A DNA stretch of 29,750 bases from a virus (IMGVR_UViG_3300014497_000023:1-29750); one strand, 5' to 3'; shown: positions 20,906-28,544, numbered from the stretch's first letter. Notes: generated from the sequence alone by a model not told the origin. Numbers and translations: made by a program.

Positions 20906-22524
20906 AAATTCACAACGTAGCTCAAGGCTCCGCCGAGTGGCACGCATTGCGCGCTCAGCACTTCACCGCCTCCGAGGCGCCCGCAATGATGGGCGCCTCG
21001 AGGTACCAGACCCGCACCGACCTGCTGACTATGAAGAAAACCGGCATTGCACCGGAGGTCACGCAGGCGCAGCAGTACATCTTCGACAAAGGCCACGCTA
21101 CTGAAGCGCTGGCACGGCCGCTGGTTGAGGTCATGATTGGCGAAGAGCTGTATCCAGTCGTGGGCACCGACGGCAATCTGCTCGCCTCCATGGACGGCGC
21201 AACGATGCTCGGAGAGACGCTTTTCGAGCACAAGCTCTGGAACGAATCGCTCGTGGCCCAAGTGAAGGCTGGCGAACTGGACCCGCACTACTACTGGCAG
21301 CTTGAGCAGCAACTGCTGGTGAGCGGCGCCGAGCGTGTGATCTTTGTTTGCTCAGACGGCACCCCTGAAAACTTCGTGCACATGGAATACCGACCTGTCG
21401 CTGGCCGCGCCGCCCAGTTGGTGGAAGGCTGGAAACAGTTCGAGGCCGACCTGGCCAGCTATGAATTGGCCGAGGCGCCGTCGATTGTCGTCGGCAAGGC
21501 CCCGGACGAGCTGCCAGCGCTACGCATCGAACTGACAGGCATGGTCACCGCGAGCAACCTCAAGGTGTTCGAGGAATCGGCGCTGGCGGTCATCGACTCG
21601 GTGAAGACCACACTGGTTACAGACCAGGACTTTGCCGACGCAAAGAAGGCCGTGAAATGGTGCGGCGATGTCGAGCAGGCAGTCGACACCGCGAAGAAGC
21701 AGGCTCTGTCGCAGACCCAGAGCATCGACGAGCTTTTCTCTGCACTGAACAGGATCAGTGCTCACGCCCGGGACACTCGCCTGAAGGTCAATAAACTGGT
21801 GCAGGCTCAAGAGCTGATGGTGAAGACCAACATCAAGCAGAAAGCTGAGCAGTCGCTGGCAGAGCACATCGCCGCGATCAACCAGACGTTGGGCCGTGTC
21901 ACGCTGCCATCCGTCGCGGCAGACTTCGCCGGCGCCATGAAGAATAAACGCAGCATTGCAAGCCTGCAGGATGCCGTCGATACCGAGCTGGCACGGGCAA
22001 AAATTGCCGCGAGCCAAACGGCGGACGCGATCCGCATCAATTTGGCCAGCTTGGCCGAACTTGCGGTCGATCACGCCTTTCTGTTCAACGACGTTCAGCA
22101 GCTGGTGATGAAGGCAAATGACGATCTGGTCGCGCTGATCAAGGTGCGGATATCGGAACACCAGAAGGCGGAGGAGCAGCAAGCCGAAGCGCAGCGCGAA
22201 CAGATCCGTCAGCAGGAGCTGCAGCGCATTGCGGACGAGGCGAAAGCCAGCGCATCGGTCGAGCCTGCACCAGTCACCAGCCCAGTGCCGGTGAAAGCCG
22301 CCGCACCGGTTCAGTCTTCATCGAAACCAGCGACCACAACCGCAGCGCCGGTGAACCTGCAAGCTGAGGTGTTCGATCTTGAAGCGCTGATCCATGCCGT
22401 TGCTGGCGGTCACGCTCCAATCTCGGTTCTAACCGTGGAATGGGAGAAGCTCGACGCAATGGTCGCCGCCCAAGGCTCTAAATTCAGCATGGCTGGCGTG
22501 AGGCTGGTCAAGGTGGCGGCATGA
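20902..22524 (+). CDS. YqaJ-type exonuclease with a long C-terminal extension
   Basis: Residues 1-190 are a YqaJ/lambda-Exo nuclease: QGSAEWHALRAQHFTASEAP, Glu68 in GHATEALARPL, Asp98 in SMDG, Glu109-x-Lys111 in FEHKLW, and the Gln motif WQLEQQL. It would resect double-strand ends to give the substrate for Bet. The remaining 350 residues are mostly coiled-coil-like helices (about 200-440) and then an Ala/Pro/Val linker (450-490) with a small end domain. Total length (540 aa) is more than double that of lambda Exo, so the extension is a distinct module of unknown role. Confidence 0.88.
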   Translation: MKIHNVAQGSAEWHALRAQHFTASEAPAMMGASRYQTRTDLLTMKKTGIAPEVTQAQQYIFDKGHATEALARPLVEVMIGEELYPVVGTDGNLLASMDGATMLGETLFEHKLWNESLVAQVKAGELDPHYYWQLEQQLLVSGAERVIFVCSDGTPENFVHMEYRPVAGRAAQLVEGWKQFEADLASYELAEAPSIVVGKAPDELPALRIELTGMVTASNLKVFEESALAVIDSVKTTLVTDQDFADAKKAVKWCGDVEQAVDTAKKQALSQTQSIDELFSALNRISAHARDTRLKVNKLVQAQELMVKTNIKQKAEQSLAEHIAAINQTLGRVTLPSVAADFAGAMKNKRSIASLQDAVDTELARAKIAASQTADAIRINLASLAELAVDHAFLFNDVQQLVMKANDDLVALIKVRISEHQKAEEQQAEAQREQIRQQELQRIADEAKASASVEPAPVTSPVPVKAAAPVQSSSKPATTTAAPVNLQAEVFDLEALIHAVAGGHAPISVLTVEWEKLDAMVAAQGSKFSMAGVRLVKVAA

Positions 22525-22763
22525 TCAGCAACCACCTCAACCTGATCGAGCAACAGCGGCAGAACGCGGAAGCCATCAATGACCAGATCGCCCAGTTCCT
22601 GGCCGCCGGCGGGCGGATCGACAAGCTGAAAAGCCCGCCGCGCAATCCTCTGCCACCGCCCCGCTCCAACAAAATAGACCCTGAAACGGTCCTCAAGCGG
22701 CGCCCAAAGCCGATATCGGCCGCCGACCGAAAGGCGCTGCGCAAAATGGCGGACTCGCTATGA
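22521..22763 (+). CDS. Hypothetical protein (80 aa)
   Basis: Not recognised. ATGA overlap with the exonuclease gene. A helical first half (LIEQQRQNAEAINDQIAQFL) with AAGGRIDKL, then a Pro- and Lys-rich basic second half. The AAGGRIDKL pattern is common in small DNA-associated phage proteins but does not fix a function. Confidence 0.6.
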   Translation: MISNHLNLIEQQRQNAEAINDQIAQFLAAGGRIDKLKSPPRNPLPPPRSNKIDPETVLKRRPKPISAADRKALRKMADSL

Positions 22764-23224
22764 AGTCGAAACGAAAACCCAACAACGGTTTCGCCCGGGC
22801 TGAACGCAGTTGCCGGGCGCTGCTGCGCACCAACCACGTCGCGGTGGTGAACATCGACCCGAGCGGCAGCCAGATCATGGCGAACTGGAAGAGTTGCCGG
22901 CAGATCCGCAGTCTGGCGATCGCCAACGCGATCTTCGATTTCTCCTACCGCTGGACGATCTACATCGCCGCCATGTGTCGCGATGAGCGCGGCGCCGAGT
23001 ACATCAAGTCAGTCGAGATCTCGCCCGAGGGTATCTACAAGGTAGAGCGCCTGACCGATGCGATCGAGCATTACTACCTGGAGCTGCGCAACAGCGCGAA
23101 CCCGAACCATCTGGTGGCATCCGGCTGGATCGCCATCCCCGACGAAGTGTCGGTGGATGAAGCGCAAGCCGCGAAGTTGTTCTACGCCGCCGGCGCCTGG
23201 CATCAGGTGAAGGTTGCAGCGTGA
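22760..23224 (+). CDS. Hypothetical phage protein (154 aa)
   Basis: Not recognised. ATGA overlap with the previous gene. Basic N-terminus (KSKRKPNNGFARAERSCRAL), central WTIYIAAMCRDERGAEYIKS and an acidic C-terminal half (IPDEVSVDEAQAAKLFYAAG). Fully within the recombination operon and of normal phage codon character. Confidence 0.65.
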   Translation: MKSKRKPNNGFARAERSCRALLRTNHVAVVNIDPSGSQIMANWKSCRQIRSLAIANAIFDFSYRWTIYIAAMCRDERGAEYIKSVEISPEGIYKVERLTDAIEHYYLELRNSANPNHLVASGWIAIPDEVSVDEAQAAKLFYAAGAWHQVKVAA

Positions 23225-23412
23225 GACGAACCAACAATCGGGCGGCCACGCGCCGCCGACAGACCTGGCTGGACTTGCCGGCCAGCGGAATTGAAGAGGT
23301 AGGCCTTGGCCGAAGTATTGGAGCCGACGAAAGAAGCGATCAAGCAGAAGAAAAAGCGCGAGAAGGCTGCAGCAAAGGATGCTGCATTGGGCGTCGAGAG
23401 ATTTACGGTTGA
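23221..23412 (+). CDS. Possible small basic protein overlapping the next gene
   Basis: A GTG start overlaps the previous stop (GTGA). The first 28 residues (RRTNNRAATRRRQTWLDLPA and on) look coding and fill a gap that otherwise lacks a gene; the last 36 codons run through the next gene in another frame and end CSKGCCIGRREIYG, which looks like shadow. Either a genuine long overlap or a shortened gene. Confidence 0.35.
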   Translation: MRRTNNRAATRRRQTWLDLPASGIEEVGLGRSIGADERSDQAEEKAREGCSKGCCIGRREIYG

Positions 23413-23668
23413 GGTCGCCGGAGTGTTCAAGCCTGACCTGAAGGCAGTTATGAAGGCCCACGGCTTCAACAACCAGCAGGAGGTGTATCAGAACCTGCTG
23501 CGCAACCTGATAGCGGCTGACTTCGAAACCCAGGCCAAGATGCTGAAGTGTGTCACGACACCTTTTGTTCTTACTGAAAAGGTGTCGCGCATAATTCAGG
23601 CCGCCGGAATAAAGTCGCTCACGGACGATCCGCCAGAGCCTGACGACGAAATCGATATCCCGAAATAG
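23306..23668 (+). CDS. Hypothetical early protein (120 aa)
   Basis: Not recognised. The start is a TTG with GAGG seven bases upstream; no ATG or GTG fits better. A Lys-rich helix (KEAIKQKKKREKAAAKDAA) is followed by a folded core (VFKPDLKAVMKAHGFNNQQE, then YQNLLRNLIAADFE) and an acidic tail. The core recalls small phage DNA-binding proteins, without a firm match. Residues about 82-95 (VTTPFVLTEKVSR) are encoded by element copy B. It converges with the AbiC-like gene, eight bases apart. Confidence 0.6.
   Translation: MAEVLEPTKEAIKQKKKREKAAAKDAALGVERFTVEVAGVFKPDLKAVMKAHGFNNQQEVYQNLLRNLIAADFETQAKMLKCVTTPFVLTEKVSRIIQAAGIKSLTDDPPEPDDEIDIPK
23550..23589. repeat. Dispersed double-palindrome element, copy B
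   Basis: GTGTCACGACACC, TTTT, ten bases, AAAA and GGTGTCGCG reproduce copy A's layout at the same 40-bp length; the ten central bases differ. It lies inside the 120-aa gene, in the same reading frame relative to the element as copy A in the antirepressor gene. Confidence 0.75.
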
Positions 23669-23676
23669 AACTACTT

Positions 23677-24333
23677 CTAAGGCTCTCCGCTATCCAATAT
23701 TTCCAGCATTCGCGGAGCAAATTTCTCTTTTACCTCGCGAACATCCGAAAACTCAGCAACGGAAAGCTCGAGGGCTAGGATCTTAAAGGCTGCAACTTTT
23801 TTTCTCGCCTCATCACACTTATCTCGGTATTTGGCTTCTGCAGCTATGCCGTCAAGAATGGGCAAATGACCTGATGTAGCTCTCTCAGCTGCGGCGAACA
23901 TTTCATTTGCATCGAGTCTGAACTCGTTACTGTAGCTCTCTATCAAATTCAGGATAGAAGTCTGGTAGGCCAAAACCTTTGCCCTGTTAGCTTCAGACTT
24001 TGCAAGCGCCAGCTGTTCGTCTTGCTTGAGGGAATCGAGACGCTGAAACTTTAGTAATTCTTCAAATTCGTGCTTTTGAACATCTAGAAGTTCTCTTTGC
24101 ATATATACAGTTTTCAGTACTGCTAAAAGCGTTACAAAAGACACGAGTGGGCCAAAAACACCGCCGATGTATCCACCAAAGTTAGACCACTCCACTGAGT
24201 GAAAGGCCAAGGTTCCGCCAAACCTATATCGGTATGCTACGACCGCCGCGATGACCGCCAACATCAACGCAATTACCAAAAATAATAAAAACGATAAAAA
24301 CCGATCCTTCGCACGCTGCTGGCTCTGGGTCAT
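23677..24333 (-). CDS. Putative abortive-infection membrane protein (AbiC-like)
   Basis: This 218-aa protein has two membrane segments (about 13-33, FLLFLVIALMLAVIAAVVAY; and 54-73) joined by the motif WSNFGGYIGGVFGPLVSF, which is typical of putative phage abortive-infection (putAbiC) proteins. A long charged coiled-coil-like cytoplasmic part follows (MQRELLDVQKHEFEELLKFQ onward). AGAGAGG stands before the ATG. It is on the opposite strand to the operon and AT-richer, so it is probably lysogenically expressed cargo that blocks other phages. Family assignment rests on the membrane motif. Confidence 0.65.
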   Translation of the reverse strand: MTQSQQRAKDRFLSFLLFLVIALMLAVIAAVVAYRYRFGGTLAFHSVEWSNFGGYIGGVFGPLVSFVTLLAVLKTVYMQRELLDVQKHEFEELLKFQRLDSLKQDEQLALAKSEANRAKVLAYQTSILNLIESYSNEFRLDANEMFAAAERATSGHLPILDGIAAEAKYRDKCDEARKKVAAFKILALELSVAEFSDVREVKEKFAPRMLEILDSGEP

Positions 24334-24375
24334 GCCTCTCTGCCTCTGAATGCTCTCAAGGAGTTAGATCTTCCA

Positions 24376-24510
24376 TTACTTTATCACTTCACGCCAGCCG
24401 GCATGCTCGGCGCCGAACTGACGCGGTGGGGCAGGATGGCTCACCGCAGGTTGACGTCTTTTCATGGTTCGGAGGACTCGATCTAAGTTAATTTCCATCA
24501 CGAAGATCAC
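24376..24510 (-). CDS. Small protein (44 aa) between the two membrane-protein genes
   Basis: A frame from GTG (24510, with GAGGAA five bases upstream) reads MIFVMEINLDRVLRTMKRRQ then PAVSHPAPPRQFGAEHAGWR and EVIK before TAA. The composition is protein-like, basic and proline-containing, unlike random sequence. Start could also be the ATG at 24498. It may be the surviving C-terminus of a longer gene. Function unknown. Confidence 0.4.
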   Translation of the reverse strand: MIFVMEINLDRVLRTMKRRQPAVSHPAPPRQFGAEHAGWREVIK

Positions 24511-24521
24511 CGCTTCCTCTT

Positions 24522-25214
24522 TTACCGTTGTGAACTTAGGAATAAATCGATTCGGGGTATAGACAGAGTACTCAAAAAGGATTCGTAATCATCGATCCAA
24601 GCGGTGACTTCCGAATTCGTGATCGAGTGCTTAATCAATATCTCCCGCATTTCTGTTGGACTAGGCACTTCCCAAGCATCGATGTTCGCCGTGTCATGAA
24701 TTTCTTTCGAAGCCGCCAACTCATCATCACCAGCATCAGGATTTATTGTGGAGAATGACTTCCGCCCTTCGACACCCTGGCGTATCAGGCGGTAATACAT
24801 GATCGAAACACCTTTGACCCAGTTACCCTGAGCGCCTTGGATTTGTTCCTTGCTTGCCCCTAATGCGGTTAAACATTCAATAATTTTCCTATGAAGCTCG
24901 AATTTAGCTCTCACATCCATCCCGCCCATGAACTCGGTGGCGATGAGTAGCGATAGAGTCATGTTCGAAAGTTCAGCGCCTAACGTCCGAAGCTGCTCAA
25001 CCGTCGCATGCGCCTCGCTGATTGCCTCTCGAAGCTTCGCCTTTAAGGGGCCGACAGACAGTTCCTCCAGCAAATCAATTTTTGAAAAAAGCACCGAAAG
25101 TGTTCCAGATACAAAACAAAGAACCCCGAACTTCGCCGAGTCGAGAAAGACTGCAAGCGGCACGGGCGCGAAAACGGCAATCAATACACCCACCCAAAAC
25201 AGAAAATTTTTCAT
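24522..25214 (-). CDS. Hypothetical membrane-anchored protein (230 aa)
   Basis: Not recognised. Two hydrophobic segments at the N-terminus (about 4-24, FLFWVGVLIAVFAPVPLAVF; and 28-45) are followed by a helical stretch (PLKAKLREAISEAHATVEQL) and a mixed cytoplasmic domain of about 150 residues. The layout (two spans, coiled coil, cytoplasmic domain) resembles the AbiC-like neighbour. Both are AT-richer and reversed relative to the operon, so they may have arrived together as an exclusion pair. No ribosome site is obvious before the ATG. Confidence 0.6.
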   Translation of the reverse strand: MKNFLFWVGVLIAVFAPVPLAVFLDSAKFGVLCFVSGTLSVLFSKIDLLEELSVGPLKAKLREAISEAHATVEQLRTLGAELSNMTLSLLIATEFMGGMDVRAKFELHRKIIECLTALGASKEQIQGAQGNWVKGVSIMYYRLIRQGVEGRKSFSTINPDAGDDELAASKEIHDTANIDAWEVPSPTEMREILIKHSITNSEVTAWIDDYESFLSTLSIPRIDLFLSSQR

Positions 25215-25351
25215 CCATGTCCACCAAAGCCATTTAGTTACCGATCATAGCTGAACCGAGCAAATTAGGCGCTCGCTCTTGGCCCACTAGCTCGTCTCAA
25301 GTCCTCCCCGACCCCTCCACCGCCCGGGCATGCCCCGGCATAGGACGCCCC

Positions 25352-25939
25352 ATGCCCACAGAAAACAAACCGGCCGACCCGCTGCCGACATTGGCGACCG
25401 GCGCTTCGCTTGATGCGTCGACCTGGACTGACTTCGTCGAACGCCTCCGTTATCACTGCAACGGCGCCGGCGTTAATTGGCACCACACTGCGGCCGCGAT
25501 TTTCACCGTGCAGACCAAGCGATTCGATTACGGCTACGAAATCGACTACGCGGAAGGCCGAGTTGTCTGTCTGGAGGATCAGCGCTGGTTCAGTCCGAAA
25601 GAATACTGGGAAGACCTCGACGACGAGGAGCGCGCGGAAATCGACCAAGCCCTGATGGCTGATCGGGAATGCGGCTTCATGGATCTGGACGAGGACGACC
25701 AGTGGGAATATCTCGCCGAGTGCGATGACCACACCGTCACCGGCTGGAACAAGCGCTGGGAGATCGTGAACAGCCACTTCACCAGAGAGGCTGCGGAGGC
25801 TTTCATCAGACGCAAGCAGCACGACTACGGCGAAATGCGTGTCTACGTCGAATCGCAGTACTACGCCTGGGAGTTCGAAGCCATCAAGAAAGCGATCCTC
25901 GACGGCACGCTGACGTACACGCCGAAAGCAGAGTCGTAA
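25352..25939 (+). CDS. Hypothetical phage protein (195 aa)
   Basis: Not recognised. The ATG follows a GC-rich hairpin-like stretch (CCCGGGCATGCCCCGG) with no strong ribosome site. The protein is acidic and aromatic-rich: VERLRYHCNGAGVNWHHTAA, YGYEIDYAEGRVVC, DDEERAEIDQALMADRECGF, and YVESQYYAWEFEAIKKAILD. GC content returns to the phage norm here, so this resumes the early operon after the AT-rich insertion. Confidence 0.65.
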   Translation: MPTENKPADPLPTLATGASLDASTWTDFVERLRYHCNGAGVNWHHTAAAIFTVQTKRFDYGYEIDYAEGRVVCLEDQRWFSPKEYWEDLDDEERAEIDQALMADRECGFMDLDEDDQWEYLAECDDHTVTGWNKRWEIVNSHFTREAAEAFIRRKQHDYGEMRVYVESQYYAWEFEAIKKAILDGTLTYTPKAES

Positions 25940-25975
25940 CAGAGTTTCTTTCGGAGTTGCTATGACATCCGCCGA

Positions 25976-26221
25976 TCACTCGGATATTGAAGTTCCACTT
26001 TCGGTGGGACGGCCATCAAGCGCTGGCATAGGATCTATTTGAATGCCAGTAAGGATTGAGTTCCAAGCATCATAGGCCAGTCTATGGCGCGCTACTGCTT
26101 CATCCCAGCGACTGCCGGTGACTTCGCTTGCGACCACCAGCATCATCAGGTGATTGGTGGTTGCATCGAGATCAAGCAATCGGTGGTGGGCTTCAAAACG
26201 AAAATCATCAGATGTAGACAT
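25976..26221 (-). CDS. Hypothetical protein (81 aa), reverse strand
   Basis: Not recognised. Helical sequence with HHRLLDLDATTNHLMMLVVA and SRWDEAVARHRLAYDAWNSI, a pattern seen in small Pseudomonas phage proteins. The ATG at 26221 has no good ribosome site. It is reversed relative to the operon, next to another small reverse gene. Confidence 0.5.
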   Translation of the reverse strand: MSTSDDFRFEAHHRLLDLDATTNHLMMLVVASEVTGSRWDEAVARHRLAYDAWNSILTGIQIDPMPALDGRPTESGTSISE

Positions 26222-26330
26222 TTTTCATGGCCGAAATGGGCCGGCTCGGAACTACGGGCCGATACTCCAGTAGCATCAGTTTGCCATCAAACACCCAAAC
26301 TCTAAAATCGATCCGACGATTAACGCGTCT

Positions 26331-26573
26331 TTAGGGCATTTGCTGATCGATCCAATCTTCGGCCGCTTTGACCGCATCAGCGATAGCCTGCTGGTAGTCC
26401 TCCCAAGGTCCATTGAGTTCTACCGCGACTTTACCGAGTCCCTCTACCTGACCCTTTGCGACCACATGGGCAGCTATAGGCGCTTCATCGTTGGGCTTTT
26501 GCCAATCGAATTTCACGAAAACGTCTCTACCACGGTAGTGATGGGCAAGCGGTACATCCATCTGGTGTGACAC
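26331..26573 (-). CDS. Hypothetical protein (80 aa), reverse strand
   Basis: Not recognised. The start is a GTG at 26573 with a strong AGGAGG six bases upstream; an in-frame ATG four codons later is the alternative. Beta-like first half (GRDVFVKFDWQKPNDEAPIA), then VEGLGKVAVELNGPWEDYQQ and a helical end (ADAVKAAEDWIDQQMP). Confidence 0.6.
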   Translation of the reverse strand: MSHQMDVPLAHHYRGRDVFVKFDWQKPNDEAPIAAHVVAKGQVEGLGKVAVELNGPWEDYQQAIADAVKAAEDWIDQQMP

Positions 26574-26701
26574 GGCTCCTCCTACATAGGGTTGTGGGCT
26601 GAGAGTATTGTTTTAGATCTTCTTACCGGTTTTCGCCATCAAGGCGAAATGCCATTCCCTCCCCCTTCAAAGTCAGCTGCTATAGCGGCAAGGACGAAGT
26701 C

Positions 26702-27124
26702 ATGTCTGAAAAAAAGCAACAAACAGGGCCAGACCACTTTCGCTACGTCGACCACATCGGCCCGGAAGGCGTAACTATCGTCTGCCGAAAATTCGTTGTG
26801 ATCCGGGAAAGCGAGCATTGCTACTGGATCGTTCCCGAAGGCTCGGAAGGATGGGCGCGGGCGAGGCAGACGGCCACAGGCAAGACCTTCAAAGATGCGA
26901 AGCGGGTATCGAAGGATTCGTGGCGGCGATTCGCGTATCCAGAAAAAGAAAAAGCGCTCTCCTCCTACAAGGCACGCAAACGGCACCAGCTTGGGCACGC
27001 TGAACTTGCCCTTGAGCGTGCGAAAGCAGTTCTCGCCGAACTCAAAGAAATTGAGGCGATCAACGACGAGCATCTCTGCTCGGGTGGCGACTACATCAAA
27101 CAGCTCAACTGGACGGACTGCTGA
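26702..27124 (+). CDS. Hypothetical early protein (140 aa)
   Basis: Not recognised. AAGGA precedes the ATG. A beta-like N-terminal half with two Cys (GVTIVCRKFVVIRESEHCYW) and a long basic-to-acidic helix in the C-terminal half (YKARKRHQLGHAELALERAK, then VLAELKEIEAINDEH). It shares one base with the next gene (stop/start TGATG). Confidence 0.6.
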   Translation: MSEKKQQTGPDHFRYVDHIGPEGVTIVCRKFVVIRESEHCYWIVPEGSEGWARARQTATGKTFKDAKRVSKDSWRRFAYPEKEKALSSYKARKRHQLGHAELALERAKAVLAELKEIEAINDEHLCSGGDYIKQLNWTDC

Positions 27125-27756
27125 TGACTATTTCACCCCAACCGAAAGAACGGCCGATCCTGTTCTCGGCCCCGATGGTGCGCGCCATTCTGGATGGCAG
27201 GAAGACGGTCACGCGGCGGCCTGTGAAAACCGACTGGATTCAGTCGGATCGAGCGCCACTCAATACGGCGCCCGGCCTTTTCCACTTCTGGTGCAGTGGC
27301 GAACACGTCTGCCCTTATGGTGAACCAGGACAGCGGCTGTGGGTGCGCGAAACGTTCATGGATCTGCTGGGCACAGACGTTGAGCATCGGACTGATCCAA
27401 ATGGACCTCTTCAGCGCTACGCGTACCGCGCCGACTATCCGCCCGGATCGCACTCCGATGAGGCGCGAAAAGACTTTGGTCTCAAGTGGAAGCCAAGCAT
27501 CCATATGCCGCGCGCAGCCTGCCGCATCCTGCTGGAGATCACCGATGTCCGCGTCGAGCGGTTGCAGGACATCAGCCGCGCCGATATCCGGGCGGAAGGC
27601 CTGCAGTGTCCTCCGGAGCTGGCAAGTGATGACGTTTCACCGAATTACCGAGACTGGTACCCGGCCGCTTGGAGGCAGCTATGGGAGTCAACCGGTGGAG
27701 ACTGGGCCGCCAACCCGTGGGTCTGGGTCGTCGAGTTCAAGAGGGTTCAGCCATGA
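27124..27756 (+). CDS. ASCH/PUA-like phage protein
   Basis: This 210-aa protein resembles phage ASCH-domain proteins: ERPILFSAPMVRAILDGRKT then TRR at the start, GEPGQRLWVRETFM in the middle, and RILLEITDVRVERLQDISRA then DIRAEGL near the end, closing with NPWVWVVEFKRV. These are often annotated as phage morphogenetic or RNA-binding-like proteins; the true role is not established. It is in the operon just before the integrase block. Confidence 0.78.
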   Translation: MTISPQPKERPILFSAPMVRAILDGRKTVTRRPVKTDWIQSDRAPLNTAPGLFHFWCSGEHVCPYGEPGQRLWVRETFMDLLGTDVEHRTDPNGPLQRYAYRADYPPGSHSDEARKDFGLKWKPSIHMPRAACRILLEITDVRVERLQDISRADIRAEGLQCPPELASDDVSPNYRDWYPAAWRQLWESTGGDWAANPWVWVVEFKRVQP

Positions 27757-27809
27757 TCTTCGCCCCGCTCTACATGGCCTACCTGATCTACAGGGGGCCG
27801 TGGCGATGA
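27753..27809 (+). CDS. Very small peptide (18 aa)
   Basis: MIFAPLYMAYLIYRGPWR starts with an ATGA overlap on the ASCH-like gene. It is hydrophobic with a basic end and could be a short membrane peptide. Only the overlap and composition support it. Confidence 0.35.
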   Translation: MIFAPLYMAYLIYRGPWR

Positions 27810-27811
27810 AG

Positions 27812-27952
27812 TCAGGTTCTTTTTTTCGTAGCCAAGCCAGCAACCATCAGCACCAGCCCCGGAATCCAAAGACCCGGGGCAGTAATCGCAACGCCACAGA
27901 CGGTCAGCGGCAGACCGGATAAGAACAACGAGTTTTGAAATGCCTTTTTCAT
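27812..27952 (-). CDS. Small membrane protein (46 aa)
   Basis: The ATG at 27952 (MKKAFQNSLFLSG) has GGAGAGG five bases upstream, favoured over a longer in-frame start. Two hydrophobic segments (FLSGLPLTVCGVAITA and LWIPGLVLMVAGLA) end in a basic TKKRT. Reversed relative to the operon and next to another membrane protein gene; likely cargo. Confidence 0.5.
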   Translation of the reverse strand: MKKAFQNSLFLSGLPLTVCGVAITAPGLWIPGLVLMVAGLATKKRT

Positions 27953-28027
27953 AGATGCCTCTCCATAAGAAAACATCTCATTTAACCACAAAGCCTGCCG
28001 GCGTAAGGCCAAGCCGCGGTTAATCAC

Positions 28028-28327
28028 TCAAAACCAATTCAGGACTCGCAACACTCTCGCGAATGTTCGCTCGCCTGCCCCGCACGTCAGCAAGACAAGG
28101 CCGCTTCCAGCGACGACAAAAATAAAACCTCCAACTGCATCGACGGCGATCAGAAATATTCCCAGCGCCAGGAATGCGGCACCGAGCACAGCCAGCGCCG
28201 TCCGGCTTTGCTTTTGCTCCGGATACTTGTTGAACATTCGTTTACTCGGCATCAATTGCGCATCGATCAACTGTAGACCAAGCGCAACCATCCAATAGCA
28301 ACCAACTTCTGCCGCCACGCGCGGCAT
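28028..28327 (-). CDS. Hypothetical membrane protein (up to 99 aa)
   Basis: Two clear membrane segments (TALAVLGAAFLALGIFLIAV and GGFIFVVAGSGLVLLTCGAG) and a basic C-terminus. The long form starts at 28327; a shorter form from an internal ATG (28252, MPSKRMFNK) is equally likely because neither has a good ribosome site. It diverges from the DUF4224 gene. Function unknown. Confidence 0.45.
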   Translation of the reverse strand: MPRVAAEVGCYWMVALGLQLIDAQLMPSKRMFNKYPEQKQSRTALAVLGAAFLALGIFLIAVDAVGGFIFVVAGSGLVLLTCGAGERTFARVLRVLNWF

Positions 28328-28337
28328 GGAGCATCAC

Positions 28338-28544
28338 ATGACCATCCAGTTTCTATCACATGAGGAGGTTTGCGAGCTCACCGGCGCGCGGACCAAGGCA
28401 GGTCAGATCCTCAACCTGAAAAAAAATGGCGTTCGCCATACGATTAAAATGAACGGCTGGCCGAGTGTCACCGCGATGGCCGTCACCGCCGTCGGCACGT
28501 TTGAATCCGAAAAGCCCGTATGGAAATCACGTAAGGCCAGCTGA
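28338..28544 (+). CDS. DUF4224 family protein, excisionase position
   Basis: This 68-aa protein fits DUF4224: FLSHEEVCELTGARTKAGQI then LNLKKNGVRHTIKMNGWPSV, a winged-helix-like MerR/Xis-type fold. The ATG at 28338 has GGAG six bases upstream; an in-frame ATG at 28326 lacks one. It ends one base before the integrase ATG. Small proteins of this type next to integrases often act as recombination directionality factors; that role is inferred from place. Confidence 0.75.
   Translation: MTIQFLSHEEVCELTGARTKAGQILNLKKNGVRHTIKMNGWPSVTAMAVTAVGTFESEKPVWKSRKAS

Noticed and set aside
20734-21312. A 192-codon minus-strand frame opposite Bet and YqaJ
   Set aside because: It is antisense to two firmly identified genes and shows no protein-like pattern.
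22976-22985. GTGTCGCGAT as a fourth copy of the dispersed element
   Set aside because: Only one half-site is present and no partner lies 31-32 bp away.
27296-27922. A 208-codon plus-strand frame overlapping the ASCH-like gene
   Set aside because: It is an alternative frame of a recognised gene and of the reverse small membrane-protein gene; no start signal.
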